Positions 6,319 through 7,998 of a stretch of DNA of 7,998 bases are shown piece by piece (position 1 is the first letter of the stretch; each line of letters begins with the position of its first letter). Made by a program: the position numbers and the translations under genes. This DNA is from Zavarzinia sp. (GTDB taxonomy: Bacteria > Pseudomonadota > Alphaproteobacteria > Zavarziniales > Zavarziniaceae), in the NCBI GenBank assembly GCA_028694545.1, contig JAQVKV010000069.1:1-7998 (forward strand). Reading direction: 5' to 3'. The notes under the pieces are model-generated. The model saw nothing but the letters and a program-made list of their open reading frames with translations, did no database searches and was not told where the DNA came from.

Positions 6319-7998
6319 GTGTCCATTCATCGCAGAATCGTCTTGCTGCTGGTTGCCTTCGGTTTTCTGCCGGCCCTGATCCTCTACGGTATCTACGCCG
6401 TAAGCGAGGGCCAGTCACGCGATGCGCTGTTCGGCCGTTTCCACAATCTGGCGGATCAGGCGGTCGATTCCGTCGATCGCTCCCTCGCCGAACGCTATGG
6501 CGACGTCCAGTCCTTCGCCCTGAATGCCGCGCTCTACGATGCCGACAACTGGGGCAACGCCGAATACGGCAACCCGCTGATCGAGGCGATCAACGGCTAT
6601 ATCGCCGCCTATGACGTCTATCGTCTCATGGTCGTCGTCGATACCGAAGGCGTGGTGATCGCCGTCAATACCAAGGACGCGGAGGGACGCAGGCTCGAGA
6701 CGAAAGCCCTGCTCGGCACCGATCAGTCGGGCAGCGAATGGTTCAAGGCGGTATCCGAGGGCCATTTCCTGCAAGGCCGCAACGGGCTGACCGGCACCTA
6801 TGTCGCGGGACCGTCAGCGGTCCCTCTGGTGGCGAAGGTGACCGGGGACGACGGCTATGCCCTGACCTTCGCGGCTTCCGTGAAACCGCCGGGTGGGCGC
6901 ACCATCGCCTATTGGGTCAGTTTCTCCGACGTCTCCTTCGTCGCCTCGGCCCTCTCGGAATACTACAAGCATCTTGCTCAGGACGGGCTGACCAGCGCCG
7001 ATCTCGCCGTGCTCGACGGTGCGGGCCGGGTGATCGCCCGCTTCGACGGCGCCGGTCTCCATCCCGCCCACGACGACATGACCGCGAACGGCCCCGGGAC
7101 CGATCTCGTCCACAAGGCCCTCGCCGGCGAAAGCGGGGCCGAGGTCGTCGCCACGGGAAAAGGTGGTGATCAGGTCTTCGCCTATGCCCATTCGGAAGGC
7201 GCCGGCGATTTTCCCGGCCTTGGCTGGTCATCGACGGTCAGGGTCGACACGGAACAGGTCTTCGCCGGGCTGGACCGCCTGGCCCTGCTCATGCTCATCA
7301 CCCTGGTCGCGACCGCCGTGATCACCACGGGGGCCGGCTATGTCGTCGGCCGGGGCATATCGTCACCGATCCGCGCCATGGTCGCCGTCATGGGCCGTCT
7401 CGCCGGTGGTGACCACAAGGTCGTCGTCCCGTCACGCGGGCGAAGGGACGAAATTGGCGCCATGGCCGAGGCGGTCGAAGTCTTCAAGCAGGCAGCGATC
7501 GAGAATGACCGCCTTGCCGCCGCCGCCGAAGAGGCGCGCCGGCGCGAGGAAGACGAACGCGAGCGCAACCGGCGCGAGGAAGCCCGTCACAACGATGAAC
7601 GCCGCGCCCGGGAGGAACACGAGCGCGCCGAGGAGGAGCGCCGGCGCACCCAGGCGACCGAGGCGGAGCGCGCTGCCGCGAAAGCCCGCCGCGCCGAGAT
7701 GCACGCGTTGGCCGACACCTTCCAGTCGACGGTACAGGACGTGGTACAGGCCGTCGCCGCCGCCGCCAACGAACTCCAGCACAGCGCCACCCTGATGACC
7801 GCGCTCGCCGAGGACAGCAGCACGAAGGCCGGCCATGTCGCCGAAAGCGCGGGGGAAGCGAGCACCAATGTCCAGACCGTCGCCACGGCGGCGGAAGAGC
7901 TGGCGGCTTCGGTCCGCGAAATCTCGGCGCGCGTCACCCAGTCGGCGAGCACGGCGAGCCAGGCGGTCAGCCAGGCGAACAGCACCAATCAGTCGATG
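6319..7998 (+). CDS. Methyl-accepting chemotaxis protein with periplasmic Cache-type sensor (3' truncated)
   Basis: The first 560 residues of a transmembrane chemoreceptor, which would control the CheA kinase according to a periplasmic ligand. The start is GTG 6319-6321, preceded by AGGGAGG (6306-6312) six bases upstream; no stop occurs before the window ends. Domains in order: membrane helix 1 at about 7-28; a large periplasmic region, 29 to about 315, with double-Cache character (YDVYRLMVVVDTEGVVIAVN at 98-117, SEWFKAV at 139-145, and a second lobe with LAVLDGAGRVIARFDG at 229-244); membrane helix 2 at about 321-344; HAMP at about 345-395 (SSPIRAMVAVMGRLAGGD, then RRDEIGAMAEAVEVFKQ); an Arg/Glu-rich helix at about 400-460; and the start of the signalling domain (NELQHSATLMTALAE, then NVQTVATAAEELAASVREIS). 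The amino-acid-binding motif of some double-Cache domains (Tyr...Asp near 160-170) is not evident, so the ligand is unknown. The conserved CheA/CheW-contact tip lies beyond the window. Confidence 0.93.
   Translation, partial: MSIHRRIVLLLVAFGFLPALILYGIYAVSEGQSRDALFGRFHNLADQAVDSVDRSLAERYGDVQSFALNAALYDADNWGNAEYGNPLIEAINGYIAAYDVYRLMVVVDTEGVVIAVNTKDAEGRRLETKALLGTDQSGSEWFKAVSEGHFLQGRNGLTGTYVAGPSAVPLVAKVTGDDGYALTFAASVKPPGGRTIAYWVSFSDVSFVASALSEYYKHLAQDGLTSADLAVLDGAGRVIARFDGAGLHPAHDDMTANGPGTDLVHKALAGESGAEVVATGKGGDQVFAYAHSEGAGDFPGLGWSSTVRVDTEQVFAGLDRLALLMLITLVATAVITTGAGYVVGRGISSPIRAMVAVMGRLAGGDHKVVVPSRGRRDEIGAMAEAVEVFKQAAIENDRLAAAAEEARRREEDERERNRREEARHNDERRAREEHERAEEERRRTQATEAERAAAKARRAEMHALADTFQSTVQDVVQAVAAAANELQHSATLMTALAEDSSTKAGHVAESAGEASTNVQTVATAAEELAASVREISARVTQSASTASQAVSQANSTNQSM
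7539..7582 (+). repeat. 14-base direct repeat in the charged-coil region of the chemoreceptor
   Basis: CCGGCGCGAGGAAG occurs at 7539-7552 and 7569-7582, offset by 30 bases (ten codons), so both copies are read in the same frame and give Arg-Arg-Glu-Glu. Further related Arg/Glu codon runs follow to about 7660. This suggests the charged helix grew by local duplication, although restricted codon choice for Arg and Glu in GC-rich DNA could produce the same match. Confidence 0.55.

Noticed and set aside
6415..7231. Several minus-strand open frames of 100-125 codons opposite the chemoreceptor.
   Set aside because: They sit inside a continuous receptor reading frame with clear membrane, HAMP and signalling segments, and show no family motifs.

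Overview
The window looks like ordinary chromosomal DNA from a GC-rich alphaproteobacterium. The best taxonomic marker is an ATP12-family F1-ATPase assembly chaperone, a family known essentially from Alphaproteobacteria and mitochondria. The strong preference for G or C at third codon positions, the style of the chemoreceptor and the two-subunit propionyl-CoA carboxylase agree with this. A Rhodospirillales-like lineage is a guess; the genus cannot be settled from the sequence alone.

Layout from left to right. (1) Positions 3-251, + strand: the C-terminal end of an unrecognised, probably exported protein. (2) Positions 252-345: a convergent gap holding a strong Rho-independent terminator for the minus-strand genes. 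(3) Positions 346-3898, - strand: pccB followed by pccA, the carboxyltransferase and the biotinylated subunit of propionyl-CoA carboxylase, 19 bases apart. (4) Positions 3899-4077: a 179-base spacer with a GC-rich hairpin, a 24-base imperfect inverted repeat and a 12-base perfect palindrome, likely the pccB control region. (5) Positions 4078-6169, - strand: crcB, an RluC-type pseudouridine synthase and the ATP12 chaperone, joined by two ATGA stop/start overlaps and so very probably one operon. (6) Positions 6170-6318: a divergent intergenic region with weak candidate promoters pointing both ways. (7) Positions 6319-7998, + strand: the first 560 residues of a transmembrane methyl-accepting chemotaxis protein. 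It has a GTG start and runs off the window.

Functionally, pccBA carboxylates propionyl-CoA to methylmalonyl-CoA, the entry to succinyl-CoA from odd-chain fatty acids, branched amino acids and propionate. The mutase and epimerase that finish the route are not here. The crcB operon mixes fluoride export, RNA modification and F1 assembly, which are housekeeping functions. The chemoreceptor senses a periplasmic ligand through a Cache-type domain and has an unusually long Arg/Glu-rich helical segment between HAMP and the signalling domain.

I found no mobile element, CRISPR array, RNA gene, defence system or obvious new system. The items most worth a second look are the receptor's charged coil and the palindromic sites upstream of pccB.
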